This document shows, piece after piece, positions 11,519-22,610 of a stretch of 64,000 nucleotides of DNA. The notes below the pieces were generated by a model. It was not told the DNA's origin. It was given only the letters and a program-made list of their open reading frames with translations, and searched no databases. Numbering within the stretch: position 1 is the first letter of the stretch; each line of letters opens with the position of its first letter. The position numbers and the translations under genes are program-made. This stretch comes from Tenrec ecaudatus (Eukaryota > Chordata > Mammalia > Afrosoricida > Tenrecidae), in contig NC_134531.1 in NCBI RefSeq assembly GCF_050624435.1, positions 256,198,812 to 256,262,811 of the forward strand, written 5' to 3'.

Positions 11519-12414
11519 TTGGAAAGTTTTCAACAAACTAATCGAAGCATTGGAAGTATTTATCTGTGTATGGCAAGGAATTTGGAAGAAGGGTAGAAGA
11601 CAGATTAACAGGAAGAGATCCATATGTGTACTCCTAAGCAAGGTAACCCAATAGAATGTGCAAATCATAAAACAATCCAATAGATATCACATGAAAGTAA
11701 TATTTTTCTGAAACTCATCAAACACCAGTTGTAGCAGTTTTGACAAGGAGCTGCCAGAGGTTTAGGGGGGATTCTAAAGAGGGCCTGGAATAGGGATTCA
11801 ATTACTGTTGTCAGATGGATTCTTGGCTAAGGACCGATAATACCAGAAATAGCTTACCTTTGTTTTATAGAATATGAGAAAGTATTCAGCCTTGTGGATC
11901 ATAACAAAGCATTCAGCCCTTGAGAAAAATGGGAATTCTAGAACACTTCACTGTGCTAATTCAGAATTTGCACATGGATCAAGAGCCAGCATGATTATTT
12001 ATAATTGGAAAAGGTGTGTTTCAGGATTGTATCTTCTCATCTAACTCATTCAACCTGTATGCTAAGGAAACAATCAGAAAATCTAGACTCTATGAGGAAG
12101 AATGGGGCTTCAGAGGTAGAGAAAGACTTACTCACGCAATGAGACATACAGATGATACAACCTTCCTTTGCTGAAAGTGAGGAGGACTTGAAGCACTTGT
12201 TGATGAAGATCAAGGATTGCAACCTTCAATATGAGTTATAACTAAATATAAAGAAAACCAAAATCTCCACACCTGGACCAATAGGTAACAGCATGATAAA
12301 TGGAGAAAAGAATGAAATTGACAACAATTTAATCTTGCTTGGATCCACAATTAATGCTCATGGAAGGAACAGTCAAGACATCAGACAGTGCTTTGCCTTG
12401 AATAGATATGTTTC

Positions 12415-12670
12415 TGATTGTTGTTGTTTGTTAGGCCATCAAATTGGTTTCAACCAATCATGACTCAATGCACAACACACTGCCTGACCCTGAACCATCC
12501 TCACAACTGTTGTTATGCTCCATCCTTGCCTCTAAGGAGCACTCTGGATATACTTTTTCTAAGACAGATCAGTTTGTCCTGTTAGTATTCCATCATAGTT
12601 TAAAATTTTTTCCAGCACTTCAACAAATACATCAATTCTTCATTTGTCCTTATGCAATGTCAAATGAATA
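12415..12670 (-). mobile_element. RTE 3' end fragment, inverted, inside RTE R4
   Basis: On the plus strand it begins 'ttgttgtttgttaggccatcaaattgg' and continues 'cctcacaactgttgttatgctcc...ctaaggagcactctgg...ctaagacagat'. This is the reverse complement of the RTE 3' terminus. Sense RTE sequence ends just before it and resumes just after it ('acagaagccctatttaaaatgttgaaaaac'). It is therefore a 5'-truncated RTE inserted in the opposite orientation. The open frame at 12444-12731 is chance. Confidence 0.75.
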
Positions 12671-13189
12671 TGCTACAGAAGCCCTATTTAAAATGTTGAA
12701 AAACAGGATGTTACTTGGAGGACTGGGTTAGCTGACCCAAGTCGTGGTATTTTCAGGTACCTTGTAGGCATTTTGAAATTTGACATTGACTAGGAAGACT
12801 GATAAAGAATCAGTGCATTTCAACCATGGTGCTGGTAACGAACACTGAAAGTACGATGCACTGCCCAAAGTACAAATCGATCTGTCTCGTAAGCAGTGCA
12901 ATCACAATGCGCCTTAGATGCAAGGAGAGGAAGACTACATCTCATGTGCTCTGGGCATTTTTTTTAGGAAAGAGCAGGCCCTAAAGGAGGAGTTAATACT
13001 GGGTAAAGTGGAAGCACAGTGAAAATAAGGAAAGGCCCTCAATGAGATGGCCTGGCACAGTGGCTAGAAGAGTAGGATTGAAAAGAGCAACTATTGTCAG
13101 GATGAAGCAGGACAGACAGTGTTTGATTCTGTTGATCAGAACTGATTGGATGAAACCTAACAACACCAAAAACATACTGATAAAAGGGA

Positions 13190-14105
13190 TAAACAAATTA
13201 AATAGACTGCATTTGTGGAACAGTATAAAGGAGAAAGTCAATATTATCAGTTCCAGCAATATCATTAATCAATTGTAGAGCAGATCATTGATTGCTCAAA
13301 TAAATGCAAGTTGTTGTTGAAGTTGAAAGAAATTAAAACTAGTTGGAGAAAGCCAAAGTTGGACTTTTAGGCATATCTTAAATAAATTCAGTACTCATTC
13401 CAAGAAAGATTTGACATATGAAAGACTAATGAATAAATATGCATATTTGGGATGACATAAAGTCATCATATATGAAGAAAGAAAAAATGATTAACAATAA
13501 AGAACAAAATAGATATAATGAAAACTTTGAAATTTGCTCTTTAGCATAGAGTATCTTAAGAAATCCAAATAAACGAGGAAGTAAATATCTAAAAAAAATT
13601 CAATGGGCAGCTTAAAATAACAAAATATTATAATGAAAGGTGTAAAGATTTGGAGTTCTGAAACAAAAAAATGGAAAGATATATTTAGCATTTAAGCTAA
13701 AAATAAAGAAAAAAATCTATATGTAACAATGTTGAAAGAGTTATTTGAGCAAACTATTAAACAACATAGGAAGCATCAACCAACAATGGAACTGGATGTG
13801 TCCACTGGAACTACTCTTTTGAAATAATTGCTACTCAAGTAAAGTATATACAGAGTCATTATACCAATAGTTTTGGACAACCATTGAACCATTTCAGGAG
13901 GTTGTATTTAATCAATAGTCAATTATATGAAAGAATAAGTTTGAGTAGTTGTGAAGGTATTTTCAAAAATCGTAGCTCAGGGAACTCACAGAATATAAGT
14001 CGAGATATTTCAGAAAGTAAAACAATCCTGGGAGCGCTCACTCTTCTATGCCAAGAGCCAACACTTGGCTAACCAAGTAGAAGAGATTCATATTTGTGCC
14101 ACTGT
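13190..14105 (+). mobile_element. RTE LINE central segment R5
   Basis: It starts 'caaattaaatagactgcatttgtggaac', corresponding to the end of the RTE endonuclease. It runs through the linker between endonuclease and RT ('catcattgattgctcaaataaatgcaag', 'gggatgacataaagtcatca', 'acagagtcattataccaa'). It ends at 'ctcttctatgccaagag...agagattcatatttgtgcc' at the start of the RT. Both ends of an RTE are absent. The piece supplies the part missing from copy R4 and overlaps it by roughly 100-130 bp at the RT side. Confidence 0.7.
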
Positions 14106-14899
14106 CTAAAAACCAATATTTTTGTTTGAGATACAAATCTATGTGCATAGTTCTGTGTTGGATGTCCTTGGGTCTGTCATGGGTCTGTTATGGGTCTGCT
14201 CATGTCCATGGGTCTGCTTTTGCTATGGCGCCTGGGAAACCCACGTAGCAAAACTCTACAGTGGGTCTCGAAGCACTGATCCACAGTGGCCAATGGAAAA
14301 CTGCATTATGAGGACAGAAGAAATTGCTCCCAATAGGAATTTTATTTGATTTATGTAAGCTGGCTAAAAAGCCTGGTAAAATGTAATCTGAGCTCAGTGG
14401 TTCCTAGGTAAATCAAGGTCATTTTTTTTCTAGTTTCTAGAGATGAGAAACTTCTCAGAATAGATTATCATGTTATAGAAAACATAAAGCACTCCTAACA
14501 CAGATTCTAGGAAGAGTTGTTAATATCCCATCGTGACTGGTTTCAGCTTCGAGTGTTTCTGGAATTACACAGTCAATCACCATTTCCATAGGAACCAGGC
14601 ATGTCCCATCTACTTGATCAAATAAGGCTTTTTAATAGTTCATTATTGTTTATTTTGTTCCTGAGTCCTGCATGCTGTGGCTGCTCTCATTCTCTGTATC
14701 TGGAACTAAGCCCGTTCCTGCTCTCAGCTGTCTAGTGTTCAGTGTCATAGGCTTGGCCTCCTCATTCAGTTAGAACAGAAATCACTACATCACCATTGCA
14801 GTGAGGTGGAGACAATCGAAATATACCTTACAGACAAAATCAACTTTGGTTGTGCAGAATTATAAAAATGTCAAGATGAATAGAATAAAATTTTCAGCA
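14106..14899. other. Non-coding stretch without recognised elements
   Basis: A small direct repeat 'ttgggtctgtcatgggtctgttatgggtctgctcatgtccatgggtctgc' lies at about 14169-14218. The plus frame at 14122-14349 shows no family likeness. Confidence 0.4.
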
Positions 14900-15190
14900 A
14901 CTTCATATACTTATGTGGCATGACTCAGTTTTAGAAGGGACAGTTACAAACATCCTTTAATAACTAGAATATGTAAATTAGGAGTATAAACAGATCCATT
15001 TAAAATCATCAAAAATTAAATGGAACACATAAAGATAAATATTGTAGGCATCAGAGAGTAGAAATGAACTGGCATTAGTCATTTGGAAGTAGACAATCAA
15101 ATAAATGGTCTACAATGTTGAGCATTGGCAGTAGAACAAGAAAGTAATCAAATTCATTGTTATAAAGAACACTTTAAGACCTCTCTTAAG

Positions 15191-15506
15191 GGGGAGAAAG
15201 GGAAACCCATTACAAGGCGGGAAATATAGCACCCTCTCTGAAGGGGATGAATAACAAAAATGTGGGTGAAGGGAGACAATTGACATGTGAGATAAGAAAT
15301 AATAAAAACAATATATAATTAATCAAGGTTTCACAAGCATAGGAGGGCTGGTGAGGGAGGGGGAAAAAGAGGAGTTCATACCAAGAGCGCAAGTAGAAAA
15401 TGTTTTGGAAAAGATGTTGGAAACATGTACAAATATGCTTGATAAAATTAATGTATGGAATGTTATGAAAGCTATAAGAACCCCTAATAAAATTGCTTTA
15501 AAAAAT
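15191..15506 (+). mobile_element. L1-type 3'UTR copy A3, inside RTE R6
   Basis: A 5'-truncated member of the 'gtgggtgaagggaga...agagcgcaagtagaaaatgtttt...cccctaataaaattgc' family. It is flanked by a target duplication: CCTCTCTTAAG at 15180-15190 and CCTCTATTAAAG at 15507-15518. Joining the flanks restores RTE sequence ('gaacattt...cct..taa..gtacaacgc'). Both frames at 15323-15565 (minus) and 15351-15578 (plus) are chance. Confidence 0.8.
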
Positions 15507-16302
15507 CCTCTATTAAAGTGTAACGCTGTCAGAGATCCATTGACCACAAAAAATAAATGTCCCACAAGAAGAAATTAGAGAATTTTACCAGATTCTGCAC
15601 TCTAAAATGTATCAAACATGAAAATTAGATGCATTGATAATTACTGATAATTGGAATGTAAAAGTGAAAAACAAAAAGGGTTGATCATTTGCAAAATGTG
15701 GCATTGTTAATAAAGATGGGAGGAACTCTCATGACAGAATTTTGCAAAGCAGACAATGCATTGCCAGGACCTTTCCCACAATATAAGGAGCTACTCTACA
15801 TGTGCACCCTGCCATATATAATACACAGTGACCACGCTGAGTACATCTGTGGGAAGATATAGTGGCAATATATAGGGAGTAAGAAATTAAAAGAAAAGAA
15901 CAAGCTTGGAATTTATCAAGACAAAAGAATTAAGGAAAAAAATCTGGCCTTAAGTTGGAATGCTGAAGGATTCTATGGATAAAATACTGCATTTTCCAAA
16001 AGCATCAAAAGAAGATGGAAGATCTACACTGGGTCTTAAAAAGATACCCAAAGCATTTCTGGAGGCAGCAGAATCACACATAAACTGATGGTGTTGCAGG
16101 AAGAAGTCCGTGCCCCATTGAAAGCACCAGCAAGAGACCACGTCAAGGTGTTGACAGAATGCCTTACTAGAGGTACTTGCTCATCTAGCCAAAGAAATTT
16201 GGATAACAGTGTTCTGGCTCACTGGTTTAAAGGGATTTATATTCATACCCATCCCAAAGTAAAATGATCCAGCAGAATGAGGAAATTATCTAACAGTTTC
16301 TT

Positions 16303-16304
<2 letters not shown>

Positions 16305-16333
<29 letters not shown>
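16305..16333. repeat. (TA)n microsatellite
   Basis: About 14 TA units at the left junction of the RTE 3' fragment inserted in RTE R6. Confidence 0.9.
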
Positions 16334-16338
<5 letters not shown>

Positions 16339-16762
16339 AGCAAACAAAGCATGGCATTGTCAGTCACCTCATATGTATGATGAAGAAACCCAAGAGCAGA
16401 AGTATTCATTTGAATGGAGATATTGGAGAGTAATATTGAAAGTACCCTGGACCACCAGACGAAGGAACAAACCTGTCTTGGAGAAGTACAGCAGAATGCT
16501 CTTTGGAAGAGAGGATGGCAAGACTTGTCCTATGTACTGGGCCATAGTATCAGGAGGCACCCATTCTTGGAGAAGGCCATCATCCTTGGCAAAGTAGAGA
16601 GTCAGTGAAAAAGAGAAAGACCCAGATGACATGGATAGACACGGTATCTCCAATGGCAACCGTGGTGAGCATGCCACGGAGGGGACCGTGTTTTGTTCTG
16701 TTGCTCTTAGGTTCGATACAAGTCAGAGGGGCAGGAAGGCATCCAACAATAATATTAACAAC
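16334..16762 (+). mobile_element. 5'-truncated RTE 3' end, inside RTE R6
   Basis: It begins near 'catggcattgtcagtcacctcatatg'. It continues through 'ggagatattggagagtaatattgaaagtaccctggacc', 'cttggagaagtacagcagaatgctc', 'aggaggcacccattcttggagaagg' and 'gatagacacggtatctcc'. It ends 'catccaacaataatattaacaac'. The RT sequence of R6 breaks off just before ('ggaaattatctaacag') and resumes just after ('aacattgtcataaacatcac'). Three overlapping short frames here are chance. Confidence 0.75.
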
Positions 16763-18084
16763 ATTGTCATAAACATCACATGGAAGCAACATTTTGCTGA
16801 AAGAAGTTCAAATATGTTTGCAGTTGTATATCAACAGGGAACTTCAAGAAATTCAAGGTGGTCTCAGGATAAAAAGGACATCAGTGTTCAAATCAGATGG
16901 ATGCTGCCTGAAAACAGAATACTAAAAATTCTTTTAGCTGTGTATGACTGACTGTGTGGAAGGAACAACCCCAATTGTAAATAATATTACCAAAAAATAG
17001 AAATTTCAAATTACATAATTATACTCATTTATCAGCTGCACATAGACCAAAAGGCAGTCATTTGAACAAAGCAAGGGGTTATAACCTTTCAGCAAAATGT
17101 TGAGTAAATTACCAGAGGACATGCATTAAACGAAAAATGTTGCATCAGGATTGGAGAAAGATTCATTACCAGCCAGTCACAGTAAATGACACAACTGTAT
17201 GGACTTAAAGGATTTTCTTATGAATATCGAAGACCATAGCTTTCATTATTTTTCAACCTAAAGAAAACAAAAATTCACAGAACTGTGCCAATAAGCAACA
17301 ACACAGCAAAAGGAGGGAAAAAAGTTGTCAAGGATTTCACTTTACATGGATTAGCAATCAATGCCTATGAAAAGAACATTCAAGAAATCAAATGATATAT
17401 TGCATTGGATAATCTGCTACAAAACATTCACTTAACGTTTTAAAGAAAAGCTGTCATTTTAAGGACTAAGGTGCTCCTGGCCTAAAAAAAAGTATTATTC
17501 AATCACTTCATGTGCATGTGGAAGTTGTAACAGGAACATGAAAGACAAAAGAAGAGCTACCTTTGAACTGTGATGTGGGTGAAGAATATTGATATCCTAT
17601 GAACTTCTAAATTAATGAATTCATCTGTGTGGGACCATGTATAGCTAATATAGCTAGTAGGCGCCTTAGAAGGGTAGGTGGTTAGACGTAATGTCACATA
17701 CTTTGAGATGTCAGCAGGAGGGACTAAGTCTCTGGACAAAGACATTATGCTTGATAAATAAAGAGTTAGAGAAGAGGATGAGGAGGAGGAGAAGCAGAAG
17801 GAGAAAAGAAGACCCGAAAGGAGCTAGATGGACACATTGGCTGCAACTAAGTTCTTTAACATGGAAGCAATTGTGAAGATGGCACTGGCCCCATCGTGTT
17901 TCATTCAATGTTTCCTTTTGTTACTATGAAACAGAACTACCAAACACATGTAAGACCAAACACACAACCTCAAGGACAAAGGCAAATATATTGCCCACTC
18001 TAAGTCACGTTGTTATTTTACATTCTCAGGGAACTCATGATGCTTCCAAATTTGAGTGATATCCTGTGTAATAACGGGATCTAT

Positions 18085-18265
18085 CACGAATTGCAAGGAA
18101 ACCTGCGGGAGCAATGGGTTACACGTTGGGCTTTTAATAAAAATGTCAGTACTTCAAACCCACCTGATTTTCACAGGAAAAGGTGAGGCTTTGGGTTCCC
18201 ATAACATTTGTAGCCTCAGAACCCAGAGGGGCATCAGGTAACATGATGACAGTGAGTTTGCTTGC
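18085..18265 (+). mobile_element. AfroSINE (tRNA-derived SINE)
   Basis: 'gcaatgggttacacgttgggc' gives the tRNA-like head, and a degraded B box lies at 'cttcaaaccc'. The body reads 'aaaggtgaggctttgggttcccataac...cagaacccagaggggca', with a tail 'acagtgagtttgcttgcttgtttg'. It sits about 100 bp after the end of RTE R6, whose 3' end this SINE class shares. Confidence 0.75.
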
Positions 18266-18540
18266 TTGTTTGTTTAATAGCTAATCACAATCTATGTATA
18301 GGAAATCTTGGCAGGCCATATGAATCAGTAGGCTCCATGATGTTATAACTACCCTTCGTAAGCATAATGATATATAGTTTTATTTTCTAATAAACCTGAG
18401 CACAAGATTCTTGGTATACATCGTGGAGTATTACAGTACGAATATATCATCTCTATTTTAAAATTACATTTTAAAAATATAAACCACAGAGAAATCCTAT
18501 AAAGACGAGCTGGTGATATGCTGCTGGGATTTCTTAGAGA
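18266..18540. other. Short non-coding stretch
   Basis: AT-rich spacer between the AfroSINE and the antisense LTR. Nothing recognised. Confidence 0.4.
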
Positions 18541-18960
18541 TGGTTTTAGGCCTGGTTGAGTAGAGAAACAAATCAAGTGATGCTCATCTATGTGTAAGAA
18601 AAAAATTTTATATCCAGAAGTAATTATATATCAAGAAGGCACTCATACCAAATCCATAGGTCTGATGCTAGTACACAAGTCTCTTTTCAGACTCAGGTAG
18701 CTGCGTGCAAGTGGTGCATCAAGGTGAGGCAAGATGCAGGAGGATCATGGGTGGGAGGATGCAGAGTCATCACATAGACCTATAGCTGGTGGACACATGG
18801 CCAGACACCAACAGTTCTCAGGGCCAGTGGCAGATTCCCCGTAAGCAGGAAGGCAGATGAAAGGGCTGAGGGAAAAGGAGAGTTTCAGAGTCTCACATAT
18901 TTAATCCAAAAGGAATATTTCATGTAGAGGTGTCATCAGGCTGTGACTTGATTGACAGGT
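18541..18960 (-). mobile_element. Older ERVL-type LTR, antisense, left part
   Basis: It begins on the plus strand with 'ggcctggttgagtagagaaacaaatc', followed by 'aattatatatcaagaaggcac', 'agtggcagattccccgtaagcaggaaggcag', 'tttaatccaaaagg' and 'gaggtgtcatcaggctgtgacttgattgacaggt'. These are antisense ERVL/MLT2-like LTR landmarks; compare 'gttttctagagaagcaaagcc' at 36975. The provirus at 18961 interrupts it, and it resumes at 23135. Confidence 0.6.
18956..18960. repeat. Left target-site duplication CAGGT of the provirus
   Basis: CAGGT here abuts the TG of the 5' LTR. The identical CAGGT lies at 23130-23134, next to the terminal CA of the 3' LTR. Five base pairs is the usual ERVL duplication length. 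Confidence 0.75.
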
Positions 18961-19503
18961 TGTGATGATTTATTGTGCCAGCCTGTCTGATAAACACAAG
19001 TGGGATTAATTGAATGGCCAAGAGATAAGTGGCTCCATGAGCCTCGCCTTGTCTCTCACTCTTTAATCATCGGACCAGTGTGTAGCTGTCTTGCTTTTCC
19101 TGTGCCTCAATTTAAAGGGCTCACTACCTGTGGAACGCCTAGCCTGTGGACTGTGTCGCTGTAAGTTGAGGTCCCTTTAAGACCACTCGAATGAAATTTA
19201 CATCTAAGGAGCTTAGGACTGACAATTGGTGACCTGTCTTGCTGTTTGCTGCCTTTGCTGGGATAGCCTAGCTCTCTCTCTCTCTCTACAGAGGGCTACC
19301 TGGCAGCTCTTAAGACTTGAAGGACTGCCAGTGTCTCATAACTCTCTCATGGGAGTGAGTCGCACTGAGCCATTTGTGTACTGCTTTATAATTTAATTGT
19401 TCATATCTTGCATTAAATATCTATCTGTATAAATATATCTACCTATCTGTATATAATTATCAGTAATATGGTTTTATCTCTCTCGAGAACCCTGTTTAAC
19501 ACA
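18961..19503 (+). repeat. 5' LTR of the ERVL-like provirus
   Basis: It starts TGTGATG and ends TTTAACACA. It aligns with the 3' LTR over 'gccagcctg...gataa...acacaagtgggattaattgaa', 'ctctttaatcatc.gaccagtgtg', 'cctcaatttaaagggc' and 'tctctcatgggagtgagt'. An A/T-rich segment at about 19380-19460 differs in length from the other LTR. Many substitutions separate the two, so the insertion is old. Confidence 0.85.
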
Positions 19504-19506
19504 TTT

Positions 19507-19524
19507 TGGTACCAGGAATGGTAC
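19507..19524 (+). other. Primer binding site (leucine-tRNA type)
   Basis: TGGTACCAGGAATGGTAC starts three bases after the LTR end. It resembles the primer site of ERVL elements ('tggtaccaggagtggg'), which give the family its L name. Confidence 0.7.
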
Positions 19525-20430
19525 TAGAGAAATAAAATCATAAATATGGGCTTCTTAATTGGCTCTCCAGCCTGATTAGTCTTAACACTAGTGAGGCTAC
19601 TTCAACATCCCAAAGCTTGGATAAGTCTGCTACTCTTTCTAATCCATGGTGTGAAATAGCAAAGATAAATCTAAAGTAGTACCACTAATAGATGAGGTGC
19701 TGGTTAAAGAAGAGGCTCTGAGTGATCATATCTTTGATATTTTCCAGGAGTTTGTAAGAATGACAAGTATAGAGAAGCTGGTTGGCTGGTCCTTCTTACA
19801 ATGGAAAGTGTGATTAAGGAGAGGGATGACCTCAGAGCCTCAAAAGCATGCCTCAGGTGCAGACTAATGGATTTGAAGACTTCCATCTGCACTACAAAGG
19901 AGAGCCTTCTCTGCTCTAGTAAAAGAGCTGACATGCTGAGAACCAGGTCCAGAGTCTCATTATACGAGTGGCTGAATTAAAATGGCAGCTGATTTTCAGA
20001 TCTACAGTAGTGTTTGAAACCAAAGGAAGGGCATTAATTGGGAAAAGTTTGGACCCTAAAACATGGAATGGGAACATAGGGGCTGACGATCCAGAAGAGG
20101 AGGGTACTGAGCCCTGAGAAACAATTGACTCACCCCAGTCAATAGATCATCCCCTCCCAGCTGAAAGTATTCATTCACAATCCACACCTGAGCAGATTAG
20201 CCAAACTATTCAAGTTGATGTGCCAGGTTTTTGGCAGACCCCTATGGGTGAATCACAATGTAGACCATTGGGATATTGAAATAAGACCCTGCCATCATCC
20301 ACAGACAATTACTCCCTCTTTGAAAAACAGCCTTGGTGGAGACTGAACGCCTTACCATGGGCCACCAAGTCACTATGAGACCTAAACTACCTATCATGAA
20401 CTGGGTATTGTCTGATCCATGGAATCATAA
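19525..20430 (+). pseudogene. Degraded gag/5' pol region of ERVL provirus
   Basis: By position this should be gag and the start of pol. No frame longer than about 75 codons remains on the coding strand, and no zinc knuckle, protease or RT palm motif is visible. The connection-domain region just before RNase H becomes recognisable at about 20400-20520. The minus frame at 19704-19934 is chance. Confidence 0.5.
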
Positions 20431-20970
20431 AGTTGGACGTGCGCAGCAACACTCCATTGTTAAATGGAAGTGATATATATGAAGTCAGGCCAAAGCAGAA
20501 CCTGAAGGGACAAGTAAGCTACATGAAGAAGTGGTTCAAATGCCCACAGTCTCTACTCCTGTCACATTACCTTTTTTCTCCCAGTCTGCACATTTGGCCT
20601 CCTGGGGAGTTCCTTACCATACTTTAACTGAAGACCAAAAAAGTCATGCTTGGTTTACGGATGGCTCTGCACGATATGCAGGTGCCACTCGTAAGTGGAC
20701 ATCAGCAGCACTACAGCCCCGTCTGTGATCTCCCTAAAGGACAGTGGTGAAGGGAAATCTTGCCAATCAGCAGAACCTCAAGCATTGCACCTGGCTGATC
20801 AGTTGCATATAAGGAAAAATGGCCAGATGTGAGACTGTATACTGATTCATGGGCTCTGGCTAAGGGTTTGGCTTGATGGTCAGGGAATTGGAAGGACCAT
20901 GATTGGAAAATTGGTGACACGGAGGTGTGGGGAAGAAGTATGTGGATAGACCTCTCTGAATGGGCCAAGA
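20431..20970 (+). pseudogene. ERVL pol RNase H domain remnant
   Basis: The RNase H hallmark AWFTDGSARYAG is encoded near 20653-20690 (frame 20531-20728), preceded by a short connection-domain remnant. The frame is lost soon after, with later RNase H sequence scattered in other frames. The enzyme would remove RNA from the RNA-DNA hybrid during reverse transcription. This copy is broken. Confidence 0.7.
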
Positions 20971-21989
20971 AAGTAAAGGTAATTGTATCTCATGTGAATG
21001 CTCACCAAAGGATTATCTCTGAAGAGGAGGACTTTAATAATCAAGTGGATAAGATGACACGCGCTGTGGAGACGGGTCCTCCTCTTTCCTCTGCCACTCC
21101 TGTTATCGGTCAATGGGCACATGAACAAAGTGGACATGGTGGCAGGGATGGAGGTTATGCATGGGCACAGCAACATGGACTTCCACTCAGCAAGGCTGAC
21201 TTGGCCACTGCCACTGCATAGTGCCCCATTTGCCAGCAGCAGAAACCAACATTAAGTCCAAGATATGGAACCATTCCTCGGGGAGTTCAACCAGCAACTT
21301 GGTGGCAGGTTGATTACATAGGACCACTTCCATCATGGAGGGGACGGCGTTTGTTCTTACTGGAATAGACACCTACTCTGGATATGGATTTGCCTTCCCT
21401 GCACGTGATGCTTCTGCCAAAACTACTATTCATGGACTTACAGAATGCCTCATTCACTGGCATGGCATCCCACATAGCATTGCTTCAGATCAAGGAACTC
21501 ACTTCACAGCAAATGCAGGGCGGCAATGGGCCCATTCCCATGGAATCCACTGCTCATATCATGTTCCTCATCATCCTGAAGCTGATAGAACGATGGAATG
21601 GGCTCCGGAAGACACAATTACGGCGCCAACTAGGTGGTAACAACTTGCGGGGCTGGGGCAATGTTCTCCAGGAAGCTGTATACGCTCTAATCCAGCGGCC
21701 AATATATGGTGCTGTGTCTCCAATGGCCAGAATTCATGGGTCCAGGAACCGAGGGGTGGAAGCTGGAGTGGCACCACGCACTATTACTCCTAGTGATCCT
21801 CTTGCAACATTTTTGCTTCCTGTCCCAGCAATCCTGTGTTCCTCAGGCCTGGAGGTCCTGGTCCTGAAGGGAGGAACTCTCCCACCTGGAAACACATCAC
21901 AGATTCCACTGAATTGGCAGCTGAGAATGGCCCCTGGCCACTTTGGACTTCTCATGCCTTTGGATCAACAGGTCAGAAAGGTGATGTGA
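20925..21989 (+). pseudogene. ERVL pol integrase remnant, frameshifted
   Basis: The N-terminal zinc finger is visible as HEQSGH and CPIC, but an in-frame TAG at 21219-21221 lies between its two halves. The catalytic core follows, with VDYIG (first Asp) in the frame starting at 21335 and DQGTHF (second Asp) near 21490. The third acidic residue, in a WNG-containing segment, is read in a different frame (21384-21989), so a frameshift lies at about 21560-21590. The C-terminal part leads into dUTPase. Integrase would join viral DNA to the host chromosome. Confidence 0.8.
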
Positions 21990-22130
21990 TTGATCCTGAT
22001 TTCCAAGGAGAAATAGGACTGGTGCTACATAATGGAGGTAAAGAAGAATATGTCTGGAATCCAGGAGATTCCATAGGCTGACTCTTAGTGCTTCCATGCC
22101 CTGTGATTAAAGTAAATGGTAAATTACAGC
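21836..22130 (+). pseudogene. ERVL dUTPase domain remnant
   Basis: The frame 21836-22081 encodes DFQGEIG and, about 20 residues later, GDSIG, matching the conserved dUTPase blocks 'D.YxGEI' and 'PGxRIAQ'. The frame then meets a TGA at 22079-22081 within that second block. A dUTPase at the end of pol is a feature of ERVL elements. It overlaps the end of the integrase frame. Confidence 0.7.
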
Positions 22131-22610
22131 AACCCAATCCTGACAGACCTTAAAATAACCCAGACCCCTCAGGAATGAAAGTCCGGGTTACCCCACCAGG
22201 CAAAAAACCACAGCCAGCTGAGGCGCTTGCTCAGGGCAAAGGTAATACAGAATGGGTACTAGAAGAAAGTAGTTCTACCTATCAGTTATGACCATGTGAT
22301 CAATTGCAAAAGCAAGGTTTGTGATTGTCAATGTTTTTTCCTTTTAGTGTCAGTAGTGGAACGATCCACCCTTTGTACTTGCAAAGGGTGAACAGAAAGC
22401 GACTGTATTTCTCTAGGACATTTATAAAGATGGTTTTTCTTTTTATGTGCTTATTGCATATCTTTCCTTTGTTCAGGTATGATATATCAGATACAATTGG
22501 ACTCTGTGTTTTCATTTATATGTATGATAGATGGTTGATGAAAAGTATATGTGTGATTTCATCAATGTCCGGAAATTATATAAGTATATATGGATAAAGA
22601 ATTGTGTACA
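22131..22610 (+). other. 3' untranslated part of ERVL provirus
   Basis: Between the dUTPase remnant and the 3' LTR there is no env-like frame. The expected polypurine tract directly before the LTR is not obvious; the last bases read 'tggataaagaattgtgtaca'. Confidence 0.55.

Larger units (their letters stand above)
9760..13168 (+). mobile_element. RTE LINE copy R4, near full-length but interrupted
   Basis: In order this holds: leader (9765-9900), an unrelated retroposon tail (9901-10055), the rest of the leader and the endonuclease (10056-10915), a TC/TA microsatellite and an antisense LTR (10937-11518), the reverse transcriptase (11520-12412), an inverted RTE 3' fragment (12415-12670), and the RTE 3' end (12670-13168), which finishes 'gaaacctaacaacacc'. 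Endonuclease remnants NWNAKFG and FCKTNN are readable near 10690-10810. The RT active site YADD reads HTDD near 12148. Stops and frameshifts are frequent, so it is dead. Roughly 1 kb between endonuclease and RT is absent here; a matching piece lies downstream at 13190-14105. Confidence 0.8.
14900..17975 (+). mobile_element. RTE LINE copy R6, near complete, with nested insertions
   Basis: In order this holds: end of leader and endonuclease (14900-15190 and 15507-15840), linker (15840-16300), RT (16762-17560), and the 3' end (17560-17975). The 3' end contains 'ggacacattggctgcaacta', 'caattgtgaagatggcactgg' and a decayed 'ctatgaaacagaac' version of the family's 'ctatgagtcggaac'. It is interrupted by an L1 3' end (15191-15506) and by a second RTE 3' end (16334-16762). 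The RT active site reads VNDTT near 17181-17195 instead of YADDTT, so the first catalytic aspartate is lost. Many stops show it is inactive. Confidence 0.8.
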
